Part shown: positions 43,175-51,809 of the stretch, one piece after another
Layout: every line of letters begins with the position of its first letter
How positions within the stretch are numbered: position 1 is the stretch's first letter
Origin: Blastomonas fulva
GTDB taxonomy: Bacteria; Pseudomonadota; Alphaproteobacteria; Sphingomonadales; Sphingomonadaceae
Direction: 5' to 3'
NCBI RefSeq assembly: GCF_003431825.1
Contig: NZ_CP020083.1
Location: 2,766,501-2,830,500, forward strand
DNA: 64,000 nt
Translations under genes and position numbers: made by a program
The notes under the pieces: generated by a model
The model's database searches: none
Told to the model about the DNA's origin: nothing
Seen by the model: the letters and a program-made list of their open reading frames with translations, nothing else

Positions 43175-43632
43175 TGTCTCCCAACATCTCTGCCACTATC
43201 TGATACGCGGCGGTCGGCGGCAACAGCCATCCCCTCAGGCGGGTTCCTCATGCAGCATTCGAGGGCCGGAAACCGACAAATTGGCCTCCGGGCGGTACAG
43301 ACGCCACTGTCCTGAAAACTGCGGGCGTCACGATAGCGACGGGCAGCATCACCATGGCACCGTCCCCTGGCAGTGTGGCCGCTTCGAACCATCAAACGAC
43401 CTGACCGCCAATCGCGGTCGCCAGTCAGAGCGATACCGCCGCTGAGGTGACGCGGTTCGCTTGCCGCGGTGACGCCGCCATAAAGTCGCAGGGCTTTTGA
43501 GTGTTTTGCCGGATTGTCTCGGCAAGGCAGGAGATGCGGTCCGAAAGACGACTTTGTGGGAACGAGGTTTAGGCAGGGTTTCCGGACCCTGTCTCGTTTT
43601 TCCGAAAAATCTTGCAATTGCAGAAAGTTAAA
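43175..43632. other. 458-base gene-free region at the accessory/core boundary
   Basis: Lies between the MBL start and the tRNA-Pro 3' end. No reading frame here carries a recognisable protein and I find no integrase fragment. A short hairpin, CAGGGT-N6-ACCCTG followed by TCTCGTTTTT, sits at 43574-43601 on the plus strand. Confidence 0.55.
43574..43602 (+). terminator. possible rho-independent terminator
   Basis: Six-base stem CAGGGT/ACCCTG with a six-base loop, then a T-rich run TCTCGTTTTT. The stem is short and no plus-strand gene lies close upstream, so this is a weak call. Confidence 0.3.
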
Positions 43633-43709
43633 TGGTCGGGGAGAGAGGATTCGAACCTCCGGCCCCTGCCTCCCGAAGACAGTGCTCTACCAGGCTGAGC
43701 TACTCCCCG
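43633..43709 (-). tRNA. tRNA-Pro (CGG)
   Basis: 77-nt cloverleaf on the minus strand: acceptor CGGGGAG/CTCCCCG with discriminator A and an encoded CCA, D-arm AGCTCAGCCTGGTAGAGC, anticodon stem CTGTC/GGCAG with loop TTCGGGA (anticodon CGG), and T-arm GGAGGTTCGAATCCTC. Reads proline CCG codons. Its 3' end faces the catabolic half of the window, the orientation expected if that half entered by site-specific integration at the tRNA. Confidence 0.97.
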
Positions 43710-43852
43710 ACCCAGACTTCATGATGCCTTGCGGCGCCTGGGAGGCAGGGGCGTGCCTATAGCCACGGTGCGGCTGGCTTGCAAGCGACCATTTTGCCTT
43801 TTCTCCGGCGATGCGATGGCATGGGCAAATGCCGCATGCTAGACCAGCGAAC

Positions 43853-44824
43853 ATGGACATCGCATTGCAGAGTCGCGCCCCGCACCAGGCGCAGTCGCGT
43901 CATTTCGAGTGGCAGTATCTTGATCTGATGAAGCAGATCTGGACGCACGGCCATGAACGGTCCGACCGCACCGGAGTGGGCACGCGCTCGCTGTTCGGCG
44001 CGACGATGCGCTTCGAACTGTCCGACAATGCGATTCCGCTGCTCACCACCAAGCGGGTGTACTGGAAGGCGGCTGCGCGCGAGATGCTGTGGTTCCTCAC
44101 CGGCGACACCAACATTCGCCCGCTGGTCGCGCAAGGGGTGCACATCTGGACCGACTGGCCGCTCGACAGCTATCGCAAGGCCACCGGCGAGGAGATCGAC
44201 CGCGACGCCTTCGAGGCGCGGATCATCGCCGATGCGGACTTCGCTGAACGCTGGGGAGATCTTGGCCCGGTCTATGGCAAGCAATGGACCGACTGGCCGG
44301 TGTACGAGCCGGTCGACGCAGAGCCCAGCCTGTTCCGCAAGCGCCCCAAAGGCATCAACCAGATCGCCGAACTGGTCGAAAGCCTGCGCACCAATCCCGG
44401 ATCGCGCCGCCACATCTTCGAGGGCTGGAACGTCGCCGAACTCGACCGGATGGCGCTGCCGCCGTGCCACAAGACCTATCAGTTCTTCGTCGCCGACGGA
44501 AAGCTCACTGGCCTGCTTTACCAGCGCTCATGCGATCTGGCGCTGGGCGTGCCGTTCAATATCTTTTCGGCCGCGCTGATCATCCGCATGCTCGCGCAGC
44601 AATGCGATCTCGAGCCGGGTGAGCTGATCTGGAACGGCGGCGACGTCCATCTGTATCTCAACCATCGCGAACTGGTGGAGACGCAGCTGTCGCGCGAGCC
44701 GCACGGCGCGCCCCGGCTGGACATTGTCCGCCAGCCCGACAGCATTTTCGACTACCGAATCGAGGACTTCGAAGTGCGCGATTATACTCCGCAATCCCAT
44801 ATCGCCGCGCCGGTCGCTGTGTGA
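43853..44824 (+). CDS. thyA: thymidylate synthase
   Basis: Methylates dUMP to dTMP using methylenetetrahydrofolate. The catalytic cysteine is C205 in ALPPCHKTYQF. The dUMP-binding RRH of GSRRHIFEGWN, the QRSCDLALGVPFNI motif and the C-terminal AV are all present. At 323 residues it carries two insertions (about 105-135 and 150-170) relative to the 264-residue E. coli enzyme, as in many ThyA proteins with long inserts. The chosen ATG has only a weak ribosome site. First core gene after the tRNA. Confidence 0.97.
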   Translation: MDIALQSRAPHQAQSRHFEWQYLDLMKQIWTHGHERSDRTGVGTRSLFGATMRFELSDNAIPLLTTKRVYWKAAAREMLWFLTGDTNIRPLVAQGVHIWTDWPLDSYRKATGEEIDRDAFEARIIADADFAERWGDLGPVYGKQWTDWPVYEPVDAEPSLFRKRPKGINQIAELVESLRTNPGSRRHIFEGWNVAELDRMALPPCHKTYQFFVADGKLTGLLYQRSCDLALGVPFNIFSAALIIRMLAQQCDLEPGELIWNGGDVHLYLNHRELVETQLSREPHGAPRLDIVRQPDSIFDYRIEDFEVRDYTPQSHIAAPVAV

Positions 44825-44847
44825 TTGCGGAGTGAAGGGCAGCACTA

Positions 44848-44876
44848 TTGACCTATCGCGAATCTTGAAATAATAT
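44848..44876 (+). promoter_or_regulatory. sigma-70-type promoter of the bkd operon
   Basis: TTGACC, exactly 17 bases, then TAATAT, 78 bases before the E1 alpha start. A near-consensus vegetative promoter by eye. Confidence 0.7.
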
Positions 44877-44954
44877 GTCTCGACGGTGCAATTAGTCGAA
44901 AGGCCATCAAGAGCTTCTTCCGGCTGACGGTGCACAGACCCGAGAGGATTTTTG

Positions 44955-46229
44955 ATGGCCGATGGTCCTTTGAGATCGAACCTGCCGCCGCTTGAGCTGC
45001 ACGTTCCCGAACCGCGCTCGCGCCCTGGCGACCCTGTCGATTTCAGCGATGTGATCGTGCCTGCTGCCGGCAGCATGGCCCGGCCCGACGAGGCGGTTTC
45101 CCCCCATGACATGCGCGATCTCAGTTTCGGGCTGGTGCGCGTGCTCGATGACGACCACAAGGCGGTCGGTGCCTGGGACCCCCGCCTGCCTGCCGAGACC
45201 TTGCTCAAGATGCTGCGCACGATGGCGCTGACGCGCGCGTTCGACGAGCGGCTCTATCGCGCGCAGCGGCAGGGAAAGACCAGCTTCTACATGAAGTGCA
45301 CCGGCGAGGAGGCGACCTCTGTCGCCGCAGCTGCCGCGATGCAGGGCGACGACATGGTGTTCCCGAGCTATCGCCAGCAGGGCATCCTTATGTGGCGCGG
45401 CTATGCGCTCACCGAGATGATCAACCAGATCTATTCGAACCGCGGCGACAAACTGAAGGGTCGCCAGCTGCCGATCATGTATTCGGTGCCCGAGCTCAGC
45501 TTCTTCACCATCTCGGGCAACCTCGCGACCCAATATCCGCAGGCCGTGGGCTGGGCGATGGCGAGCGCGATCAAGGGCGATACCCGCATCGCCAGCTGCT
45601 GGTGCGGCGAAGGATCGACCGCAGAAGGCGACTTCCACAGCGCCATGACCTTTGCCTCGGTGTACAACGCGCCGACGATCCTCAATGTCGTCAACAACCA
45701 GTGGGCGATCTCGAGCTTTTCGGGGTTCGCGGGGGCCGAACGCACGACCTTTGCCGCGCGCGCGATCGGCTATGGCATCGCCGGGCTGCGCGTCGATGGC
45801 AACGATGCGCTGGCGGTCTATGCTGCAACGCAATGGGCGGCGGAACGTGCGCGCTCGAACAAGGGGCCGACGCTGATCGAGCACTTCACCTATCGCGCCG
45901 AAGGGCACAGCACTTCGGACGATCCGTCCGCCTATCGCAGCGCGCAGGAAAGCGCCGAATGGCCGCTGGGTGATCCGATCCACCGCTTGAAGCAGCATGT
46001 GATCGGGCTGGGGATCTGGGACGACGAGCGGCATGCTGCGATGGACCTCGAGCTGGCCGAAATGGTCAAGGCCGCGACCAAGCAGGCTGAAAAGAACGGC
46101 GTTCTCGGCCACGGCATGCACCAGCCGTTCGAGACGATGTTCGAGGACGTGTTCGAAGAACTTCCCTGGCATCTGCAGGAACAGATGGCGCAGGCGCTCG
46201 AGGAAAGGGCTGCGAAATGGCCGAAGTGA
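44955..46229 (+). CDS. bkdA1: branched-chain 2-oxoacid dehydrogenase E1 alpha subunit
   Basis: 424-residue E1 alpha of the 3-methyl-2-oxobutanoate dehydrogenase complex. It decarboxylates the oxo acids of Val, Leu and Ile using TPP (CWCGEGSTAEGDFHSAMTFAS...NNQWAIS motif). The long N-terminus before residue 80 is typical of BkdA rather than pyruvate E1. Alternative start one codon upstream (TTG). First gene of the E1 alpha-E1 beta-E2 operon. The E3 gene is not adjacent. Overlaps the beta gene by 13 bases. Confidence 0.95.
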   Translation: MADGPLRSNLPPLELHVPEPRSRPGDPVDFSDVIVPAAGSMARPDEAVSPHDMRDLSFGLVRVLDDDHKAVGAWDPRLPAETLLKMLRTMALTRAFDERLYRAQRQGKTSFYMKCTGEEATSVAAAAAMQGDDMVFPSYRQQGILMWRGYALTEMINQIYSNRGDKLKGRQLPIMYSVPELSFFTISGNLATQYPQAVGWAMASAIKGDTRIASCWCGEGSTAEGDFHSAMTFASVYNAPTILNVVNNQWAISSFSGFAGAERTTFAARAIGYGIAGLRVDGNDALAVYAATQWAAERARSNKGPTLIEHFTYRAEGHSTSDDPSAYRSAQESAEWPLGDPIHRLKQHVIGLGIWDDERHAAMDLELAEMVKAATKQAEKNGVLGHGMHQPFETMFEDVFEELPWHLQEQMAQALEERAAKWPK

Positions 46230-47272
46230 TGAGCCAGGTTGCCGCTGCAGAAGCGGACATCAAGAAGATGAACATGATCGAGGCGATCAACAGCGCCATG
46301 CATGTCATGATGGAACGCGACCCCGATGTCGTGGTGATGGGCGAGGATGTCGGCTATTTCGGCGGCGTTTTCCGCTGCACCGCGGGGCTGCAGGCCAAGT
46401 TCGGCAAGACCCGGGTGTTCGACACCCCGATCAGCGAATGCGGGATCGTGGGCGTTGCCGTCGGCATGGGGGCATACGGCCTGCGTCCGGTGCCCGAGAT
46501 CCAGTTTGCGGACTATATCTATCCCGGCATCGACCAGCTGATTTCCGAGGCTGCGCGGCTGCGCTATCGCTCGGCGGGTGAGTTCATCGCGCCGATCACG
46601 GTGCGCTCGCCCTTTGGCGGCGGCATCTTCGGCGGCCAGACCCACAGCCAGAGCCCCGAGAGCCTGTTCACCCATGTCGCTGGCCTCAAGACGGTGATCC
46701 CATCGACGCCGTACGACGCCAAGGGCCTGCTGATCTCGGCGATCGAGGACAACGACCCGGTCATTTTCTTCGAGCCCAAGCGCATCTACAACGGCCCGTT
46801 CACCGGCTATTATGATCGCCCGGTCGAGCCTTGGTCCAAGCATGCGGCGGCAGATGTGCCCACCGGCCATTACCGCATCCCGCTGGGCAAGGCGAACATC
46901 GTGCGGGCAGGGGAGGCCCTGACCATCCTGGCCTATGGCACGATGGTGCATGTCGCCAAGGCCGTGGTCGAAGCCAATGGCGTCGATGCCGAGGTGATCG
47001 ACCTTCGCACGCTGCTGCCGCTCGACATCGAGACGATCGAGGCTTCGGTGAAGAAGACAGGACGCTGCCTGATCGTGCACGAGGCGACGCGGACCAGCGG
47101 TTTCGGTGCGGAGCTTTCCGCACTGGTGCAGGAGCGCTGCTTCTATCACCTCGAGGCGCCGGTCGAGCGCGTCACCGGCTTCGACACCCCCTATCCGCAC
47201 AGCCTGGAATGGGCGTATTTCCCCGGCCCGATCCGCATCGGTCGCGCCATTGCCAAGATCATGAAGGACTGA
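46217..47272 (+). CDS. bkdA2: branched-chain 2-oxoacid dehydrogenase E1 beta subunit
   Basis: 351-residue transketolase-type beta subunit (VVVMGEDVGYFGGVFRCTAGL, FADYIYPGIDQLISEAARLRYRSAG, FEPKRIYNGPF), the last segment being characteristic of branched-chain rather than pyruvate E1 beta. Forms the alpha2-beta2 E1. Starts inside the alpha gene and is followed six bases later by the E2 gene. Confidence 0.95.
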   Translation: MAEVMSQVAAAEADIKKMNMIEAINSAMHVMMERDPDVVVMGEDVGYFGGVFRCTAGLQAKFGKTRVFDTPISECGIVGVAVGMGAYGLRPVPEIQFADYIYPGIDQLISEAARLRYRSAGEFIAPITVRSPFGGGIFGGQTHSQSPESLFTHVAGLKTVIPSTPYDAKGLLISAIEDNDPVIFFEPKRIYNGPFTGYYDRPVEPWSKHAAADVPTGHYRIPLGKANIVRAGEALTILAYGTMVHVAKAVVEANGVDAEVIDLRTLLPLDIETIEASVKKTGRCLIVHEATRTSGFGAELSALVQERCFYHLEAPVERVTGFDTPYPHSLEWAYFPGPIRIGRAIAKIMKD

Positions 47273-47278
47273 CCCGCC

Positions 47279-48562
47279 ATGGCAACCTATACCTTCAACC
47301 TGCCCGACATCGGCGAAGGCATTGCCGAGGCGGAAATCGTGGCGTGGCACGTCAAGATCGGTGATCGCATCGAGGAAGACGGCCGCATCGCCGACATGAT
47401 GACCGACAAGGCGACCGTCGAGATGGAATCGCCGGTTTCGGGGACCGTGATCAAGGTCGCCGGCGCCGAGGGCGACGTCATCGCGATTGGTTCGATGCTG
47501 GTCGAGATCGAGATCGAAGGCGAAGGCGACGGCAGCGATGTCGGCGGTGCGCCGGTTACCGAGACCGCACCCGAGCCTGAAGTGATCGAGGCGGAGACGC
47601 CCAAACTGCCGCCGGTGGAGGAAGTTGCATCGGCGCCCGTCGCAGCGCCCGCTCCTGCTCCGGCCGCTCCCAGGGTTGCTGCGGCGCCCGCGGTGGTCGA
47701 TGCCGAAGCTTCCGCCAAGGTGCTGGCATCGCCAGTGGTCCGCCAGCGCGCGCGCGACCTCGGGATAGATCTCGCCAAGGTGCGGCCTTCGGAAGGCATC
47801 CGCATACGCCATGCCGATCTCGACGCCTATCTGAACTATGGCGGCACCCGCGCTGGGCCGGGCCGCGCGGCGGACGAAGAGATCCGCGTGATCGGAATGC
47901 GCAAGCGTATCGCGCAGAACATGGCCGAATCGAAGCGCAACATCCCGCACTTCACCTATGTCGAGGAAATCGACGTGACGAAGATGGAGGAGATGCGCGG
48001 GGAAATGAATGCCAGCCGCGGCGATCGTCCCAAGCTGACCGCTCTGCCGATCCTGATCGCCGCAATCTGCAAAACCTTGCGCGATTACCCGATGCTCAAC
48101 GCGCGCTATGATGACGAGGCCAATGTTGTCACCCGATTTGGCGCGGTGCACCTCGGAATCGCGACGCAGACCGATGCGGGCCTGATGGTGCCGGTGCTGC
48201 GCGGTGCGGAGTCCCTGAGCGTCTGGGATATGGCGAGCGAGATCGCGCGGCTGGCGGACGCCGCGCGCAGCGGCAAGGCGAAGAGCGAGGAGCTGTCAGG
48301 CTCGACGCTGACGCTGACCTCGCTGGGCCCGCTGGGCGGCATTGCGACCACCCCGGTGATCAACCGGCCCGAGGTCGCGATCATCGGCCCCAACAAGATC
48401 GTCGAGCGCCCGATGGTGGTCGATGGCGCGGTCGTCATCCGCAAGATGATGAACCTGTCGATCTCGTGCGATCACCGCGTGGTCGACGGCTATGACGCGG
48501 CCAGCTTCGTCCAGGCGCTCAAGCGCCGGATCGAGACGCCGATCTATATCTTCGCGGATTGA
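47279..48562 (+). CDS. bkdB: branched-chain 2-oxoacid dehydrogenase E2 (dihydrolipoamide acyltransferase)
   Basis: 427 residues: one lipoyl domain (lipoyl-lysine K44 in MTDKATVEM), an Ala/Pro-rich linker about 85-140, a peripheral-subunit-binding domain (SPVVRQRARDLGIDLAKVRPS) and the catalytic acyltransferase domain ending with H399-RVV-D403-G. It transfers the branched acyl group from lipoamide to CoA. Last gene of the bkd operon, followed by a palindromic repeat that may end transcription. Confidence 0.96.
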   Translation: MATYTFNLPDIGEGIAEAEIVAWHVKIGDRIEEDGRIADMMTDKATVEMESPVSGTVIKVAGAEGDVIAIGSMLVEIEIEGEGDGSDVGGAPVTETAPEPEVIEAETPKLPPVEEVASAPVAAPAPAPAAPRVAAAPAVVDAEASAKVLASPVVRQRARDLGIDLAKVRPSEGIRIRHADLDAYLNYGGTRAGPGRAADEEIRVIGMRKRIAQNMAESKRNIPHFTYVEEIDVTKMEEMRGEMNASRGDRPKLTALPILIAAICKTLRDYPMLNARYDDEANVVTRFGAVHLGIATQTDAGLMVPVLRGAESLSVWDMASEIARLADAARSGKAKSEELSGSTLTLTSLGPLGGIATTPVINRPEVAIIGPNKIVERPMVVDGAVVIRKMMNLSISCDHRVVDGYDAASFVQALKRRIETPIYIFAD

Positions 48563-48568
48563 GTTTCT

Positions 48569-48692
48569 CCCCTCCCGCTTGCGGGAGGGGCAGGCCCGGC
48601 TTTCCGGGCCGGGGTGGGCCAAAGGTTAAGCCCTTTCAGGCCCACCCCGGCATCGGCTTCGCCTCAGCCACCCCTCCCGCAGGCGGGAGGGG
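48569..48692. repeat. compound inverted-repeat element between bkdB and the DUF11 gene
   Basis: Two near-identical hairpins CCCCTCCCGC-loop-GCGGGAGGGG sit at 48569-48590 (loop TT) and 48671-48692 (loop AG). Between them are the stem GGCCCGG/CCGGGCC and a GGTGGGCC...GGCCCACC pair. Such GC-rich mosaic palindromes look like REP/BIME-type dispersed repeats. It lies between convergent genes and could also serve as a bidirectional terminator. Confidence 0.65.
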
Positions 48693-48705
48693 AGAGGCGT
48701 TGTGT

Positions 48706-49170
48706 TTACCTCACAATCGCCCGGAAGGTCACCCGGCGCGTCTCGCCCTGCATCAGCCGGTCACCGACCTGCCAGCGCAGATGCGTCACGTCATCGGGGT
48801 TGGCCGGGCGCCAGCTTCCGTCGCCCAGTGACACGCGCAGCGTGCCCAGCGGTCCCCAATTGCGGCCGCCGTCGATCGAGACCATCTCGTTGCCGTCTAC
48901 GGTCTTGTCGAGCCTGACGGTGCGGGGCAGGGGATTGGTGACGGTAAAGCCCTGGACCGGGCGGTTGCCCATGTTGCGGTATTCCACCACATAGATCAGC
49001 CGCTCGCCGGGGCTGACCTGACGCGCAGGCTCCAGCCGCACGCGGCGCGCGCCGCTGCCCTCCGGGTCGATCCGTTCGACGAAGATCGATGATTTTGTCC
49101 GAACATCGCTCGATGCCAGCGCCATGACCGGCGCCGCCAAGGCGAGCAGCGCGATGGTGGTGCGCAGCAT
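48706..49170 (-). CDS. secreted DUF11-like repeat protein
   Basis: 154 residues with a signal peptide (TTIALLALAAPVMALASSDV, likely cut after Ala-Ser or nearby) and one DUF11-type beta-sandwich (VSPGERLIYVVEYRNMGNRPVQG and NPLPRTVRL). DUF11 modules usually occur as repeats in large surface proteins. Here a single module stands alone in the periplasm. Function unknown. Confidence 0.83.
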   Translation of the reverse strand: MLRTTIALLALAAPVMALASSDVRTKSSIFVERIDPEGSGARRVRLEPARQVSPGERLIYVVEYRNMGNRPVQGFTVTNPLPRTVRLDKTVDGNEMVSIDGGRNWGPLGTLRVSLGDGSWRPANPDDVTHLRWQVGDRLMQGETRRVTFRAIVR

Positions 49171-49361
49171 TCCTTACCCCGATTTACCCCCGCCGGCCCT
49201 GTCCGGCTGAGCAGCTGTCTAGGCACCAGCGGCGAACATATGGTTAATGCGCCAGCAGTTTTTCACCGCCCACGGCCCATCAATGCTGCTGGATTGTGGG
49301 CCCAATTCGGTGCAGATATAGCCGCGATAGCCCGATTTGCGGGCAAAGGGCATCTGCACAC

Positions 49362-50531
49362 ATGTCGCTACTTCCTACAGATCGCGCTGTTTCCGATGAA
49401 TTGCGGCGCGACCGCCTGCTGGCTGCGCTCGCGCTGATTGCAGGCGTGGCCCTGTTCCTCGCCTTTCCATTCGCGATGCGGGCAGGGGCCGAATTCTTCC
49501 TGCCGCTGGCGGTGGCGATCGTGCTTTCGATCGCGCTGGTGCCGGCGCTGGAATGGATGGAGCGGCGCGGCCTGCCGAGCATGGCGGCGGCGTTCCTGTG
49601 CCTGGTGCTTTTCCTGGCGATCGCCAACGGCGCGCTGGCGGTGATCGTGGTTCCGGCGGCGGACTGGTTCCTGCTGCTTCCCGATCGGATCCCCAAGATC
49701 ATGGAGAATCTGGCGCCGCTGATCGATCTCTATTCCGATCTGCAGAAGTTCGTCGACGATACCACCCGGCTGGTTTCCGGATCGATGGTCAAGGCGCAGA
49801 AGGCGGCAACCGCATCGCCCGAATCGCTGCTCGACCTGTTCGCCAGCGCCGCGCCCGGGGTGGCGCTGCAGATGGCATTCGTCGTGCTGCTGATCTTCTT
49901 CTTCCTCGCCGGGTGGACCAAGCTGCGCGAAAACGCGATCAGCAGCCGCGGCAGCTTCACCGGTGCCATGGCGACCGCCCGGGTCATCCAGAACGTCGTA
50001 TCGGCCACATCGGCCTATCTTACCACCATCACCATAATCAACCTGCTGCTGGGTGTCTCGGTGGGCGTGGTGGTGTGGATGCTGGGGATGGAATCGCCTG
50101 CGATGTGGGGCGGCATCGTCGCCCTGCTCAACTTCATCCCGTATATCGGACCGGTGCTGGCAGCGGTGCTGCTGGCGCTGGGCGGGCTGATGAGCTTTGG
50201 CGACCTTTGGACCGCGCTTATTCCCGCCAGCGTCCAGATCGTGTTCCATCTGGTGGAGGCCAATCTGATCACGCCTGCCGTGCTGGGGCGCAGGCTGACG
50301 ATGAACCCCCTGCTGATTCTCGTCTCGCTGAGCTATTGGGCATGGGTGTGGGGCACCACCGGCGCGTTGCTGGCGGTGCCGCTGCTGATCATCATCCAGA
50401 CGGTCGTGGCCGCAGCCGGAAAGCCGGATATTGCCGGTTTCCTTTTCGAATCGGGGACGCTGACCCGTGCGCCGGGCGACAAGGAATCGCCTGCGACTGA
50501 GCCACTTTCACCGGTTCGTGGGAAAAATTGA
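49362..50531 (+). CDS. AI-2E-family/PerM-type membrane permease
   Basis: 389 residues with about seven to eight membrane helices and the family's central LLNFIPYIGPVLAAVLL and VEANLITPAVLGRRLTMNPLLIL motifs. The family covers putative autoinducer exporters and sodium/proton antiporters; the substrate cannot be told. The chosen ATG has AAAGGG twelve bases upstream. An upstream in-frame ATG extends into non-coding-looking sequence. Confidence 0.9.
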   Translation: MSLLPTDRAVSDELRRDRLLAALALIAGVALFLAFPFAMRAGAEFFLPLAVAIVLSIALVPALEWMERRGLPSMAAAFLCLVLFLAIANGALAVIVVPAADWFLLLPDRIPKIMENLAPLIDLYSDLQKFVDDTTRLVSGSMVKAQKAATASPESLLDLFASAAPGVALQMAFVVLLIFFFLAGWTKLRENAISSRGSFTGAMATARVIQNVVSATSAYLTTITIINLLLGVSVGVVVWMLGMESPAMWGGIVALLNFIPYIGPVLAAVLLALGGLMSFGDLWTALIPASVQIVFHLVEANLITPAVLGRRLTMNPLLILVSLSYWAWVWGTTGALLAVPLLIIIQTVVAAAGKPDIAGFLFESGTLTRAPGDKESPATEPLSPVRGKN

Positions 50532-50539
50532 AACACGTG

Positions 50540-50568
50540 TTGACAGCCGGGCAGGACAATTCTAACAG
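50540..50568 (+). promoter_or_regulatory. sigma-70-type promoter of tRNA-Asp
   Basis: TTGACA, 17 bases, TAACAG; the -10 ends 17 bases before the mature tRNA 5' end. Confidence 0.7.
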
Positions 50569-50585
50569 CCGCGCTCCAACACGAT

Positions 50586-50662
<77 letters not shown>

Positions 50663-50733
50663 TTTCTCTGGAGGTTTGCTCCGGAAAAATGGCCACTCGC
50701 AGGTGTTGGAACTTCCCTGAAATCGCCAGCCGA

Positions 50734-50943
50734 TCAGGCGCGCCAGCGCCCGGTTTCCATCCAGATCATCAGCGGACGCATCGGTGCGATCCAGATGATC
50801 CCAGCGATGCAATAGATCACCGACTGCACGGCGATGTGCCACGTGCCGATGATCTGCGAAAAGCTCGCCACGATCACCGCCCAGATGGTGATGATCGCCA
50901 ATATGGCAAAAATGCCCACGGGCTTGCGCATGGTCGGCTTCAT
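50734..50943 (-). CDS. DUF2842 small membrane protein
   Basis: 69 residues with two membrane helices (GIFAILAIITIWAVIVASF and VIYCIAGIIWIAPM) between a KPTMRKPVG start and a WMETGRWRA end, the signature of the alphaproteobacterial DUF2842 family. No known function. Its ATG overlaps the fthC stop (ATGA), so it is translated with the folate enzyme. Confidence 0.88.
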   Translation of the reverse strand: MKPTMRKPVGIFAILAIITIWAVIVASFSQIIGTWHIAVQSVIYCIAGIIWIAPMRPLMIWMETGRWRA

Positions 50944-51533
50944 GAAAACTCTCTCTCGTTGTGCGGCAGCAGCACCTGCTGCTCGGTGATGACCGCATCC
51001 AGCGGCATGTCATGGGGTTCGGCAGGGACGCGCTCTGCCTGCTGCACCGTCCAGGCAAGCCCGATCCTGCGTGTATCGGGATTGGCCGCGCACCAGGCAT
51101 CATAATGCCCGCCGCCCTGGCCAAGCCGCCCCATAGCCGAATCGAAAGCTACCAGCGGCATGAAGAGTGCGCCGGGTACCACCTGGGGCATCGCGGCATG
51201 CGGCTGCGGGCCCCAGGGACCTTGCTCCAGCGTCTGTTCGGATCCGGTCCAAAACCGGAAAATCATCGGTCCCTCGGCTGACCGGGTCCAGGGCAGGGCG
51301 ATCATCTTGCCCATGTCGAGCATGTGATCGGCATAGCGCGCGGTCGGGACCTCGCCGGGCATGGCGTGGTACAGGCCTACCGTTTCGGCGTGCTCGATCA
51401 GTGGGAGGATGATCCGCGGCGGCCGTCCGAAGATCAGCGCACGGTGGGAATCGGGTAGTGCCTGCCAATGGGCGAGGCGCGCGGCGCGCATGGCACGGCG
51501 CAGTTCACGCTTCTTGCTGATCAGGGTGGTCAC
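50940..51533 (-). CDS. fthC: 5-formyltetrahydrofolate cyclo-ligase
   Basis: 197-residue ATP-dependent enzyme that returns 5-formyl-THF to the folate pool as methenyl-THF. Visible are the N-terminal KRELRRAMRAAR basic segment and the conserved GRLGQGGGHYDAW ATP/substrate loop. It follows the 6S RNA gene. The zapA-6S-fthC order is conserved in alphaproteobacteria, and co-transcription of 6S RNA with this gene (ygfA) is known in other proteobacteria. Confidence 0.95.
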   Translation of the reverse strand: MTTLISKKRELRRAMRAARLAHWQALPDSHRALIFGRPPRIILPLIEHAETVGLYHAMPGEVPTARYADHMLDMGKMIALPWTRSAEGPMIFRFWTGSEQTLEQGPWGPQPHAAMPQVVPGALFMPLVAFDSAMGRLGQGGGHYDAWCAANPDTRRIGLAWTVQQAERVPAEPHDMPLDAVITEQQVLLPHNEREFS

Positions 51534-51562
51534 TGGTTCATCCTGTTGGCCCGCGCGGATGG

Positions 51563-51585
51563 AAAAAAGCCGGCACCCGCACCGG
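51563..51585 (-). terminator. probable terminator after 6S RNA
   Basis: On the minus strand CCGGTGC/GTGCCGG (two wobble pairs) is followed by C and six T. It separates the 6S RNA from fthC. Confidence 0.5.
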
Positions 51586-51616
51586 GGCCAGGCTCGCGCT
51601 GGACTGGATCGGGGCC

Positions 51617-51773
51617 ATGGGTGGAACCGCCTTGGCCGTTTGCTGGAATATCCTCTGACGCCAGTAACGTCAGGTGGGCGCCGTGTACCGTTGGCCGGAG
51701 CCAGGGCAGGGACAGCTCCCTTGGAAGATGTATCGCCTCAGGGATGTTCTCTGCAGCTCGTACCAGGCAGTCC
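51617..51773 (-). ncRNA. ssrS: 6S RNA
   Basis: About 157 nt between zapA and fthC, the conserved site for 6S RNA. The transcript contains CAGAGAACATCCCTGAGGCGATA near its 5' end, matching the conserved CCCTGAGCCGATA core of E. coli 6S, and ACGGCGCCCACCTGACG in the 3' half. The ends ATGGG and CCCAT can form the closing stem. 6S RNA mimics an open promoter and sequesters sigma-70 RNA polymerase in stationary phase. End coordinates are approximate. Confidence 0.8.
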
Positions 51774-51780
51774 CATATTT

Positions 51781-51809
51781 GATTTAGGACCGATCCGCCG
51801 TCTTCTCAA
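51781..51809 (-). promoter_or_regulatory. promoter of 6S RNA inside the 3' end of zapA
   Basis: On the minus strand TTGAGA, 17 bases, TAAATC; the expected start lies about seven bases on, at the 6S 5' end. Confidence 0.6.

Noticed and set aside
45932..48151. 739-codon minus-strand frame opposite the bkd operon
   Set aside because: Antisense of three well-identified genes; His/Arg-rich composition typical of GC-rich shadow frames.
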